From Lewinellaceae bacterium (lineage in GTDB: Bacteria > Bacteroidota > Bacteroidia > Chitinophagales > Saprospiraceae): DNA of 64,000 bases. The stretch covers positions 186,001 through 250,000 of the forward strand of contig JACJXX010000002.1 of the NCBI GenBank assembly GCA_020636435.1. The letters are read 5' to 3'. Shown in pieces: positions 51,857 to 59,878 of the stretch; the first letter of the stretch is position 1, and the number at the start of each line of letters is the position of its first letter. Under the pieces are notes generated by a model. The model was not told the origin of the DNA, did no database searches, and was given only the letters and a program-made list of their open reading frames with translations. Both the position numbers and the translations under genes were made by a program.

Positions 51857-53710
51857 TCAATGCCCCTCTTTCTCATCTTTGCCCAAGGGCTGGATTTGCG
51901 GAATAAATTCCTGCCCGTCCTTGCCATAATCGTAGGCCCAGCGCTGAACCGTCGGCAATTTGCCCGGCCAGTTGCCGTGGCCCGGGTCGATCGGCGTAGT
52001 CCATTCCAGCGTCGTAGCGCCCCAGGGGTTGCGGGTCGTCATCTTCTTGCCTTTCCAGATGCTGTAGAAGAAATTGATCACAAAGAGCATCTGGAAGCCA
52101 AAAGTAACAATTGCGGCGATGGTGATGAACTGGTTCATGGCGTCGAACTGCCCGAAAGCGGCAAAGCTGTCGAAGCGGTAGTAACGGCGCGGAACGCCTG
52201 CCATGCCCAGATAGTGCATCGGCCAGAATACGGCGTAAGCGCCGATGATGGTCCCCCAGAAGTGGATTTTGCCCAGCGTCTCGTTCATAAAACGCCCGAA
52301 CATCTTCGGATACCAGTTGTAAATGCCAGCAAACATGCCGAAGAATGCCGCAACGCCCATTACAATATGGAAGTGGGCTACTACAAAGTAGGTGTCGTGC
52401 AACTGTATGTCAATGGCGGAGTTGCCCAGGAAAATACCGGTCAAACCACCGGAAATGAACATGGAAACAAAGCCGATGCCAAAGAGGCTGGCCGCGGTAA
52501 AACGAATGTTGCCGCCGTACAAAGTAGCAATCCAGTTGAATACTTTCACCGCCGATGGCACTGCAATGATCAGGGTAAAGATCACAAAGAAGTTCGAAAT
52601 GAAAGGATTCACGCCCGACATGAACATGTGGTGGGCCCATACGATAAAGGACAGGAAACCAATGGCCAGGATGGAATATACCATAGCTTTATATCCGAAG
52701 ATCGGCTTGCGGGAGTGCACCGAGAGCACTTCCGAAACCAGGCCCATCGCCGGGAGGATGATGATGTATACTTCGGGGTGGCCCAGGAACCAGAAAAGGT
52801 GTTGGTACAAGACCGGGCTGCCGCCCACGTGGTCCAGCGCCTGCCCACCGATGAAAATCTCGCTGAGGAAAAAGCTCGTGCCCAGCCCCCGGTCGAACAT
52901 CACCAGAAGGAAAGCGGAGACCAGAACCGGGAAGGACAACAGGCCGAGAATGGCCGTTACGAAAAAGGCCCAGATGGTCAGCGGCATGCGCCACATGGTC
53001 ATGCCCTTTGTCCGCAAATTGAGAACAGTCGTAATATAGTTGATCCCTCCAAGTAGCACTGAGACCACAAAGAAAACCAGGCTCACCAGCCAGAGCGTCA
53101 TGCCCGCTCCCGACCCGCTCGATGCCTGTGGCAGGGCGCTGAGCGGCGGGTAAGCCGTCCATCCGCCGGCAAAAGGCCCGGTATTGAGAAACAGCGACAG
53201 GAACATGATCGTCCCCGACAGGAAAAAGAACCAATAGGAAAGCATGTTCAGGAATGGAGAGGCCATATCCCGGGCCCCCACCTGAAGGGGGATAAGCAAG
53301 TTGGAGAAAGTTCCGCTAAGGCCGGCGGTCAGTACGAAGAAAACGAGGATCGTACCGTGCATCGTCACCAGGGCATAATAAAACTCCGGCGCCAGCGAAC
53401 CGACGCCTGCTTCGTTGACCGTGATCCACTTGCCGAGCAAGGGCTTGATCCACGCCATGTTCTCTTCCGGAAATCCTAGCTGCAAGCGGAAGATCAAAGA
53501 CATGGCGGCGCCAATGATCGCCCAAAACATGCCCGTGATCAGAAATTGTTTGGCAATCATTTTATGATCCTGGCTGAAGATGTACGTCGTAATGAAATTC
53601 GACTGGTACTTGTCGCCGTGGTGGTGCTCATGAAAATGATCGTCGTATCCGTACTCCTCAATTAAGAGGTCTTCTTCGTGTACTACCGGTTTGGTTTCTA
53701 CGTTAGCCAT
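51857..53710 (-). CDS. coxA: Cytochrome c oxidase subunit I (heme-copper, caa3-type)
   Basis: 617 aa, twelve helices. Heme- and CuB-binding regions are present: ALVTMHGTILVFFVLTAGLSGTFSN (low-spin heme His), HLFWFLGHPEVYIIILPAMGLVSEV (CuB His-Tyr crosslink region), AHHMFMSGV (CuB His pair) and HFHIVMGVAAFF (heme His pair), each read in parts. It reduces O2 to water and pumps protons. The N-terminal cytoplasmic tail holds a His/acid cluster (DDHFHEHHHGDK, 23-34). Directly downstream of the subunit II gene. Confidence 0.97.
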   Translation of the reverse strand: MANVETKPVVHEEDLLIEEYGYDDHFHEHHHGDKYQSNFITTYIFSQDHKMIAKQFLITGMFWAIIGAAMSLIFRLQLGFPEENMAWIKPLLGKWITVNEAGVGSLAPEFYYALVTMHGTILVFFVLTAGLSGTFSNLLIPLQVGARDMASPFLNMLSYWFFFLSGTIMFLSLFLNTGPFAGGWTAYPPLSALPQASSGSGAGMTLWLVSLVFFVVSVLLGGINYITTVLNLRTKGMTMWRMPLTIWAFFVTAILGLLSFPVLVSAFLLVMFDRGLGTSFFLSEIFIGGQALDHVGGSPVLYQHLFWFLGHPEVYIIILPAMGLVSEVLSVHSRKPIFGYKAMVYSILAIGFLSFIVWAHHMFMSGVNPFISNFFVIFTLIIAVPSAVKVFNWIATLYGGNIRFTAASLFGIGFVSMFISGGLTGIFLGNSAIDIQLHDTYFVVAHFHIVMGVAAFFGMFAGIYNWYPKMFGRFMNETLGKIHFWGTIIGAYAVFWPMHYLGMAGVPRRYYRFDSFAAFGQFDAMNQFITIAAIVTFGFQMLFVINFFYSIWKGKKMTTRNPWGATTLEWTTPIDPGHGNWPGKLPTVQRWAYDYGKDGQEFIPQIQPLGKDEKEGH

Positions 53711-53840
53711 CTGCTGAAAAATTTATGTATTATCCGTAAAGATATATCGGTTTCTAAATATATGGAATGATGGAACGAATGATTGAATGATTGATTTAAT
53801 TTTCCCAACTTTGTTTCTCTTCATTCCTTCATTCCTTCAA

Positions 53841-55361
53841 TCACTGAGCCGTTATCCGGAACTCGGTGCGGCGGTTCTGATCGCGCCCTTCTTCCGTGTT
53901 GTTGTCGGCCATCGGGCGGGAAGCGCCATAACCGACAGCCGCCAGGCGGCTTTCAGCTATGCCCTTATCCGCCAGGTAACTTTTCACCTTTTGCGCCCGC
54001 TGCTCGGAGAGCTGCTGATTGTAATCCGGCTCGCCGGTATTATCTGTATGCCCACTGATCTCAATAGCCATAGCGGGGTATTTGTTCAGCGCAGAGGCCA
54101 GATTATCCAGTTGGTAGGCAGACAATTTGGTCAATTCCGCCGAATTGGTTTCAAAGTTCACATAGTTGAGTTCGAGGGTCTTGGCGGCGGGGTCTTCGGA
54201 AGACAAAGCCTTCTCGAGGTTGTCGTCGAACTCCTGGCGCCGTTGCTGGATTTCGGGTTCGAACAGCACGTCCTTGTTAGGGTCGTCCTCCGTGCCCCGT
54301 ATGGTGCTCAGGTAATAAGACGGCTGCTTGCTCAGCCAATCCTGGTATTCTCCTTCTGAAACGATCTTTACTACCCGGCGCATGGCGTAGTGCCCTTTGC
54401 CGCAAAGCTCCGCGCAGGCCAGTTCAAAATCAAAGGCTTCGTACCGTTTCGGGCTTTCCGGGTCATTAGGGTCCACCCGTTCATGCCATTCGGGATATTT
54501 GGGCTGCCCGTTCAGGTCGAGCGCGCCCAGTTTCTGGCGGTACTCCTCGGTCGTCGTTTTGGGCGTAAAAACGAAATAGGTGGGCATGCCCGGCACAGCA
54601 TCCATCTTCACGCGGAAGTGGGGCAGGTAAAAGTTGTGGAGCACATCGCGGGCTGTGATCCGCACGCGGACTTTCTTTCCAACCGGCAAATATATTTCGC
54701 TGGGATGGATGTCGTCAACGTTTTTGGGATCTGTCCAAACCTGGCCCAGGGGGTTGGTAGCGGAAATCATTTTGTAATCTCTGGCGCCCAGCTTGCCATC
54801 GGCGCCGGGGTAGCGCAGGTGCCAGGCGAACTGATACCCCGTGCCCTCGATCTCGATGAATTCTTCGCCAGGGTCTATATCGGCCATCACTTCGTTCCAG
54901 GCATCCAGGCCTCCGACCACGAGAAAGGTCATCACTATGGCCGGTATCACCGTCCAGACCACCTCCAGGCGGTTGTCGTGCGGCATGTACAATGCCTTTC
55001 TGCCCCGCTGCCCCCGGTATTTCCAGGCGAAGTAGAACAGGAGGACCTGTGTGATGATGAACACGATACCGGTAAAGAACAGCGTGATGTTGAAGATGCT
55101 GTCGAGGCTGCTACCGTGCACGGAGGCCGACTCATTGGGGCCATACCACAGCATGCTGTCCTTGTAGTACCAGGCGGAAGCAACGCTGCCAACCAAAAAC
55201 AGCACCATGAAAAGCAACGAATAGTTGCCATGCCGCCGGTTGGTTTGCTCTTCTACTTCCTCTTCTCCCCGGATCTTGCTGGCCAGTTCGGTAACTTTGC
55301 CGATCTGCACCACGATGATCGCAATTAAAATTAGACAGGTTGTTGCCATTAAAGCAGTCAT
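53841..55361 (-). CDS. coxB: Cytochrome c oxidase subunit II fused to an OmpA-like domain
   Basis: 506 aa. Three N-terminal membrane helices (about 3-20, 45-65 and 88-110), then a cupredoxin domain with intact CuA ligands: His in HNFYLPHF, and Cys316, Glu318, Cys320, His324, Met327 in ACAELCGKGHYAM. After about 355 comes an acidic linker, and from about 393 to 506 an OmpA_C domain: NYVNFETNSAELTKLSAY, EISGHTDNTGEPDYNQQLSEQRA, GYGASRPMADNN, ending RRTEFRITAQ, with the Asp and Arg that bind diaminopimelate. The C-terminus of subunit II faces the periplasm, so the fusion could tether the oxidase to peptidoglycan. Usual caa3 fusions carry cytochrome c here. No frame break is seen. Confidence 0.92.
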   Translation of the reverse strand: MTALMATTCLILIAIIVVQIGKVTELASKIRGEEEVEEQTNRRHGNYSLLFMVLFLVGSVASAWYYKDSMLWYGPNESASVHGSSLDSIFNITLFFTGIVFIITQVLLFYFAWKYRGQRGRKALYMPHDNRLEVVWTVIPAIVMTFLVVGGLDAWNEVMADIDPGEEFIEIEGTGYQFAWHLRYPGADGKLGARDYKMISATNPLGQVWTDPKNVDDIHPSEIYLPVGKKVRVRITARDVLHNFYLPHFRVKMDAVPGMPTYFVFTPKTTTEEYRQKLGALDLNGQPKYPEWHERVDPNDPESPKRYEAFDFELACAELCGKGHYAMRRVVKIVSEGEYQDWLSKQPSYYLSTIRGTEDDPNKDVLFEPEIQQRRQEFDDNLEKALSSEDPAAKTLELNYVNFETNSAELTKLSAYQLDNLASALNKYPAMAIEISGHTDNTGEPDYNQQLSEQRAQKVKSYLADKGIAESRLAAVGYGASRPMADNNTEEGRDQNRRTEFRITAQ

Positions 55362-55502
55362 TATTTATGTGCTAGTTTATATGTTATTCAAGGTTGAGCT
55401 TTCTGCTCGTGAAAATACACCCTTATAACAGAGTACCGCGGGCGTTTGCTTTCAACTTTACCTTGTTTAGAATAAGTCTAAATAAAGTAATTTTTTGGGA
55501 CA

Positions 55503-56816
55503 TCAATGCGCGCCCTCTTCGTGAATCTCCACGTGGTGATGAAGGCTCTCTGCCAGATAAGGGTCGTTCTTCGGCAATAGGGCTGCTTTGGTCAGGCGAT
55601 CAAACGCGACATAGGCAAACAACGCCAGGAACCCCAGCCCCGTGCCGATCTCCAGGAAACCCGGAATGGTGAAACCCATAGCGAATGGCAGGCTTCCGCC
55701 CACCATTTCAGCATGCCCGGCTGCATCCGCTACCTCGTGGCCGTGTTCGCCGGCATGGTGCGCCATCGCCTCCAGGGCTGTCAGCCGCGCTCCCGGCTTG
55801 ATCATCTGGAAGAAATCCAGCCAGTGCCCGAATAACACCACAATGGAGGTAAAGACCAGCGTACCGTACTTCCGCTTGGTGTCGTTCCGCATCAGGATCA
55901 GGAAGGGCGCCACAAAGTTGAGGACCAGGTTGCCGTAGAAAAGCACCGGATAGTTTTGCTGGCGGTGGAAGAAGTACACGGTTTCTTCCCCCACGTTGCC
56001 GTACCAGATCAGCATGTACTGGGAAAACCAGAGGTAAGTCCAGAAAATGCTGAAGGCAAACATATATTTTCCGATATCGTGCAAATGTTCAATGGTTACG
56101 TGCTCGAAGTAGCCTTTGCCCTTGAGGTAGATGACCAGGAGGATGGTCAGCGCCATGGCCGAAACGAACCAACTGGCCCCGGTATACCAGGCATATAAAG
56201 TGCTGTACCAGTGAGCGTCGATAGACATGATCCATAGCCAGATTACCGCAGCGCTGGAAAATCCGGCGATCGGCAGGAAGGCAGCGGACCAAATCCGCAG
56301 GCGGTGGTGTTGCTTGTATTCCGTGGTGCCGTTCGCATCTTCATCCAGGGAGAGCTGGCGGACCTTCCAGGCAAAGAAAATCCAGATGCCGACAATAATA
56401 ATGGAGCCCAGGGAGTACCAGCCGGCGTTGAGGAAAGAGGCTTTGCCTGCCAGGACGGAGTCGCCGGCGACTGCCTCGGCATCCGTCCAGTGGTACAAGT
56501 GGTGGAAATGGCCCACCACCCCGGCAATCACCACCAGCAGCAGCGCCAGCCCGGGAACCATGAACAGGGAAAAGGCCTCCCAGACCCTCTTGACGACGGT
56601 GTGCCAACCGGCCCAGGCCGTAGTGAAGGCAGTCAGGATGAAAAGGGACATAAAGGCAATACCGGTGAAAAACACAGTATTGTGCAGATAGTTGGTCCAG
56701 AAACGGGTATGCAGCTCATCGTCTACCGCGAAGGTAAGGCCGAGGCATACCAGGCCAAGAACCATGAACCCGATAAGGATGGTTTTTAAACTGCTGTCGA
56801 AAGTAAATTGGTTCAT
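55503..56816 (-). CDS. actF: Alternative complex III subunit ActF
   Basis: 437 aa, ten helices, NrfD/PsrC-like quinol-binding membrane subunit. It follows ActE and matches the Bacteroidota ActF pattern (quinol:cytochrome c oxidoreductase): HNTVFFTGIAFMSLFILTAF, HHLYHWTDAEAV, and WLWIMSIDAHWYSTLYAWYTGASWFVSAMAL. Two His/acid-rich runs lie in cytoplasmic or periplasmic loops: AHHAGEHGHEVADAAGHAEM (about 350-369) and SLHHHVEIHEEGAH at the end. It pairs with ActC as the second quinone-site subunit. The coxB gene lies 141 bp downstream. Confidence 0.93.
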   Translation of the reverse strand: MNQFTFDSSLKTILIGFMVLGLVCLGLTFAVDDELHTRFWTNYLHNTVFFTGIAFMSLFILTAFTTAWAGWHTVVKRVWEAFSLFMVPGLALLLVVIAGVVGHFHHLYHWTDAEAVAGDSVLAGKASFLNAGWYSLGSIIIVGIWIFFAWKVRQLSLDEDANGTTEYKQHHRLRIWSAAFLPIAGFSSAAVIWLWIMSIDAHWYSTLYAWYTGASWFVSAMALTILLVIYLKGKGYFEHVTIEHLHDIGKYMFAFSIFWTYLWFSQYMLIWYGNVGEETVYFFHRQQNYPVLFYGNLVLNFVAPFLILMRNDTKRKYGTLVFTSIVVLFGHWLDFFQMIKPGARLTALEAMAHHAGEHGHEVADAAGHAEMVGGSLPFAMGFTIPGFLEIGTGLGFLALFAYVAFDRLTKAALLPKNDPYLAESLHHHVEIHEEGAH

Positions 56817-56870
56817 CTTATGCCTTTGTTTGAAGTTTTGTCGATTCAGTTTGTCGGTGCTCCTCAGTTT

Positions 56871-57794
56871 TTACTTCTTGCCATGGCTTTGGCCGCCGCC
56901 GTGGGTTCCCTCTTCCGGGCTGCCGGCCGGATCCGTACTCTGGCCCTCCTCGGGAGCTGCCTCAGGAGCGGCTTCCTGGTCGGAAACGCTTTCCGCCAGC
57001 GTTGGCGCCTGGCTGCCCGGAACGCCGAATTCGGGGTTCAGGGTGTTGGCCTGCTCGCTGTATTCGAGTTTCTTATCTTTGGCCTGAAGCGAACGGATAT
57101 AATGGATTACCTGCCAGCGCTCTTCGTAAGAGATTTTGTCTTTGTAAGAACCCATTACATTCTTGCCGTACATGATGCTGTGGTAGTAACGCCCGTTTGA
57201 AGAAGTCACAAAGGCATCCAGCAGGAAGTTGGCCGGGGCCGCCGGGTACTTTACGTTTGGGTTGGAGTCGCTGACCAGATACCCCAGCCCGTCTCCTTTC
57301 TCGCCATGGCAGATGCTGCAGAAAATGTTGTACAGTTCCTTGCCCCGCTCCAGCCCCGCCGCAGTAATGGGAAACGGGTTGGCAATGATCTCGTTCATTG
57401 CCCGGGTGCGCTCCTCTTCAGTATCTCCATAGTAGTAAGGCACATGGCCGTTGACCGGCACGGCAATATTGTTGACGTCGCCAAATCCGCGCAACTGTTC
57501 GATCACTTCGCTGGCCTGCTCTCCTTTATCAGCGGCAAAATAGACGCCGGCGTACCCCCGGGGAACGGTGCCCTCCACCGGAAGGCCCGGATAGGCCAAT
57601 TCCTTGAGCCGTATCGTGCTGGCGCTGTCCCAGGTATTGTAGTAGTAGTAGTTTAACACGTTGGCCTCCTGGGCTACCGAGTGAGCCATGTCAGGCATGT
57701 ATTCGCTACCCGGAAAGTTGCTGTCCGCCGGCGAACAGGAGTAAAGGATAAAACTGGCGACGGCAGCTATAAATATGTGTTTCAAATTTTTCAT
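56871..57794 (-). CDS. actE: Alternative complex III subunit ActE (mono-heme cytochrome c lipoprotein)
   Basis: 307 aa. Lipobox near FILYSC, Asp/Ser-rich linker, then a cytochrome c domain with one heme site CSICH and downstream Met ligand region (YHSIMYGKNVMGSY). The C-terminus is Ala/Pro/Glu/Gly-rich and low complexity, probably a flexible tether. It passes electrons from the ActA/B hemes to the oxidase. I chose the ATG at 57794, as the upstream GTG adds only one codon. ActD is upstream, ActF downstream, 54 bp away. Confidence 0.92.
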   Translation of the reverse strand: MKNLKHIFIAAVASFILYSCSPADSNFPGSEYMPDMAHSVAQEANVLNYYYYNTWDSASTIRLKELAYPGLPVEGTVPRGYAGVYFAADKGEQASEVIEQLRGFGDVNNIAVPVNGHVPYYYGDTEEERTRAMNEIIANPFPITAAGLERGKELYNIFCSICHGEKGDGLGYLVSDSNPNVKYPAAPANFLLDAFVTSSNGRYYHSIMYGKNVMGSYKDKISYEERWQVIHYIRSLQAKDKKLEYSEQANTLNPEFGVPGSQAPTLAESVSDQEAAPEAAPEEGQSTDPAGSPEEGTHGGGQSHGKK

Positions 57795-57814
57795 CACTTT
57801 TAGTTGAAAGTGGG

Positions 57815-58345
57815 TTAAATCGTCTTCATGTTCACTTCGGAAGCTCCGGAAGCCGTAAAGAAACCTTTGAGCTTATCCTTGAAGGACTCTTCCGCATCGG
57901 AAACGTCGAAGGCGATGCAGAACTTGTCATCCGTGATGCGGTCGTCCAGGGTGGGATTGACCACCCCGGGCGCCATGCCGCAGATGGTGTAAAAAGTAAC
58001 CACCATACCCACTGAAGCCAGGAGCACCGTCACCTCGAAGGTGATTGGAATAAAGGCCGGCACCGACCAGTACGGCTTTCCGCCGAAGATGATCGGCCAG
58101 TCGCGGGTGAATACCCAGGTCATAAACAAAAACGCAGTCAGCGTTCCGATGGCTCCGTAGACAAACCCGGCGATGTGCAGGCGGCTCTCCGCCAGCCCCA
58201 GCTTGGGGTCCAGGCCGTGTACCGGAAAGGGCGTGAAGACGTCCATGATCTCCAGATGATCGGCATTCGCCCGGTCTACTGCCTTCAGCAGGTCTTGTTC
58301 ATCATCGTACAATCCGTACAGCACATCTTTATTTTCTCTGCTCAT
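57815..58345 (-). CDS. actD: Alternative complex III subunit ActD (DUF3341)
   Basis: 176 aa. Two membrane helices (about 62-78 and 103-123) inside a DUF3341 fold: VLYGLYDDEQDLLKAVDRANAD, HGLDPKLGLAESRLHIAGFVYGAIG and PIIFGGKPYWSVPAFIPITFE, read in parts. ActD links the membrane subunits to the periplasmic iron-sulfur and heme subunits in known structures. Position between actC and actE is the standard order. Confidence 0.93.
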   Translation of the reverse strand: MSRENKDVLYGLYDDEQDLLKAVDRANADHLEIMDVFTPFPVHGLDPKLGLAESRLHIAGFVYGAIGTLTAFLFMTWVFTRDWPIIFGGKPYWSVPAFIPITFEVTVLLASVGMVVTFYTICGMAPGVVNPTLDDRITDDKFCIAFDVSDAEESFKDKLKGFFTASGASEVNMKTI

Positions 58346-58399
58346 TTTATAGCGAATTGAAGATTCTCAAATTAGTTTTTCGAAAGGAGGTTGCTGTTT

Positions 58400-59812
58400 T
58401 CAAGTCGTTTCCACCTCCTTGGCCGCCTCAGCGTAGTGCTTCTTATTCGGTTCGAGATACTGGTCGCCGGCCGACTTCAGGATGGCTTTCACTTCAGCAA
58501 CCGCCACTACCGGCGCCACGCGGGCGAAGATCAGATAGCAGGTAAAGAACAAACCCAGGGTGCCGATGAACAAGCCTACCTCTACCCAGGTCGGAGTGTA
58601 GTAGCTCCAGCTGGAGGGCAGGTAATCGCGGGCCAACGTGGTGGCGATGATCACAAAGCGCTCGAACCACATGCCAATGTTTACGAAGATCGACATCACA
58701 AAGGTGACGAAGATGTTGCGGCGCAGCTTCTTCCACCAGAAAATTTGGGGCGACAGTACATTGCAGGACATCATGCCGACGTAAGACCACCAGTAGGGCC
58801 CCATCACCCGGTTGTAGAAGGCAAACTGCTCGTAGATGTATCCGGAATACCAGGCGATGAACAGCTCGGTCAGGTAAGCGACGCCAACGATGGTGCCGGT
58901 CACCAGGATCACCTTGTTCATGCTTTCGATATGCCCAAGGGTAATGTATTGTTCCAGTTTGAGGACTTTGCGCGTCATGACCATCAGCGTCTGCACCATT
59001 GCGAATCCCGAGAAGATCGCCCCTGCCACAAAGTAGGGCGGGAAGATGGTGGTGTGCCATCCCGGAATCACGGAGGTGGCGAAGTCAAAAGATACGATGG
59101 TGTGCACGGAAAGCACCAGCGGCGTAGCCAGGCCGGCGAGCACCAGCGACAGGCTCTCGAAGCGCTGCCAGTGCTTGGCCGAACCCGTCCAGCCGAAGGA
59201 AACGAAGTTATAGATCTTTTTGCGCAGCCCTTTGGCCCGGTCGCGCAGCGTGGCGAAGTCGGGCACCAGGCCGGTGTACCAAAAGAGGAGAGATACGGTG
59301 AAGTAGGTGGAAATGGCGAACACGTCCCACAACAGAGGCGAGTTGAAGTTCACCCACAGCGGCCCTCGGGTATTCGGATAGGGGAAGATGAAAAAGCCCA
59401 GCCACAGGCGCCCCATGTGGATGAGGGGGAACTGCCCGGCGCAGATCACGGCGAAGATGGTCATGGCCTCGGCGGCGCGGTTCACCCCGGTGCGCCATTT
59501 CTGGCGGAACAGGAGCAGGATGGCGGAGATCAGCGTTCCGGCGTGGCCGATCCCGACCCACCAGACGAAGTTGGTAATGTCCCAACCCCAACCGATGGTG
59601 CGGTTCAGGTTCCAACTGCCGATACCTTTCCAAACGGTCCAGGCCACGCAAAAGACGTAGAAGGCCAGGGCGGAAACGGCCACGATGAAGGCCAGGACCC
59701 AAGCCGTGCTGGGGGTGCGCTCGGTAGGCGAACAAATATCCTCCGTGATCTGATGGTAGGTTTTTCCTCCTTCGATCAAGGGTTCGCGTATTGGAGATAC
59801 TACTGCACTCAT
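58400..59812 (-). CDS. actC: Alternative complex III subunit ActC (NrfD/PsrC family)
   Basis: 470 aa, about ten helices, PsrC-like membrane subunit that binds quinol and may move protons. Sequence marks: GWGWDITNFVWWVGIGHAGTLISAILLLFRQKWRTGVNRAAEAMT, FHPYPNTRGPLWVNFNSPLLWD-like segment near 170-190, HTIVSFDFATSVIPGWHTTIFPPYFVAGAIFSG, each read in parts. It is a homologue of ActF in the same complex. Standard place directly after actB. Confidence 0.94.
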   Translation of the reverse strand: MSAVVSPIREPLIEGGKTYHQITEDICSPTERTPSTAWVLAFIVAVSALAFYVFCVAWTVWKGIGSWNLNRTIGWGWDITNFVWWVGIGHAGTLISAILLLFRQKWRTGVNRAAEAMTIFAVICAGQFPLIHMGRLWLGFFIFPYPNTRGPLWVNFNSPLLWDVFAISTYFTVSLLFWYTGLVPDFATLRDRAKGLRKKIYNFVSFGWTGSAKHWQRFESLSLVLAGLATPLVLSVHTIVSFDFATSVIPGWHTTIFPPYFVAGAIFSGFAMVQTLMVMTRKVLKLEQYITLGHIESMNKVILVTGTIVGVAYLTELFIAWYSGYIYEQFAFYNRVMGPYWWSYVGMMSCNVLSPQIFWWKKLRRNIFVTFVMSIFVNIGMWFERFVIIATTLARDYLPSSWSYYTPTWVEVGLFIGTLGLFFTCYLIFARVAPVVAVAEVKAILKSAGDQYLEPNKKHYAEAAKEVETT

Positions 59813-59878
59813 TATAGTTGAAGCGTTATAAGTTTATAAATTGGGTGTCCGGCCTTCCTGGCCTTTTCCTTATCTGTT

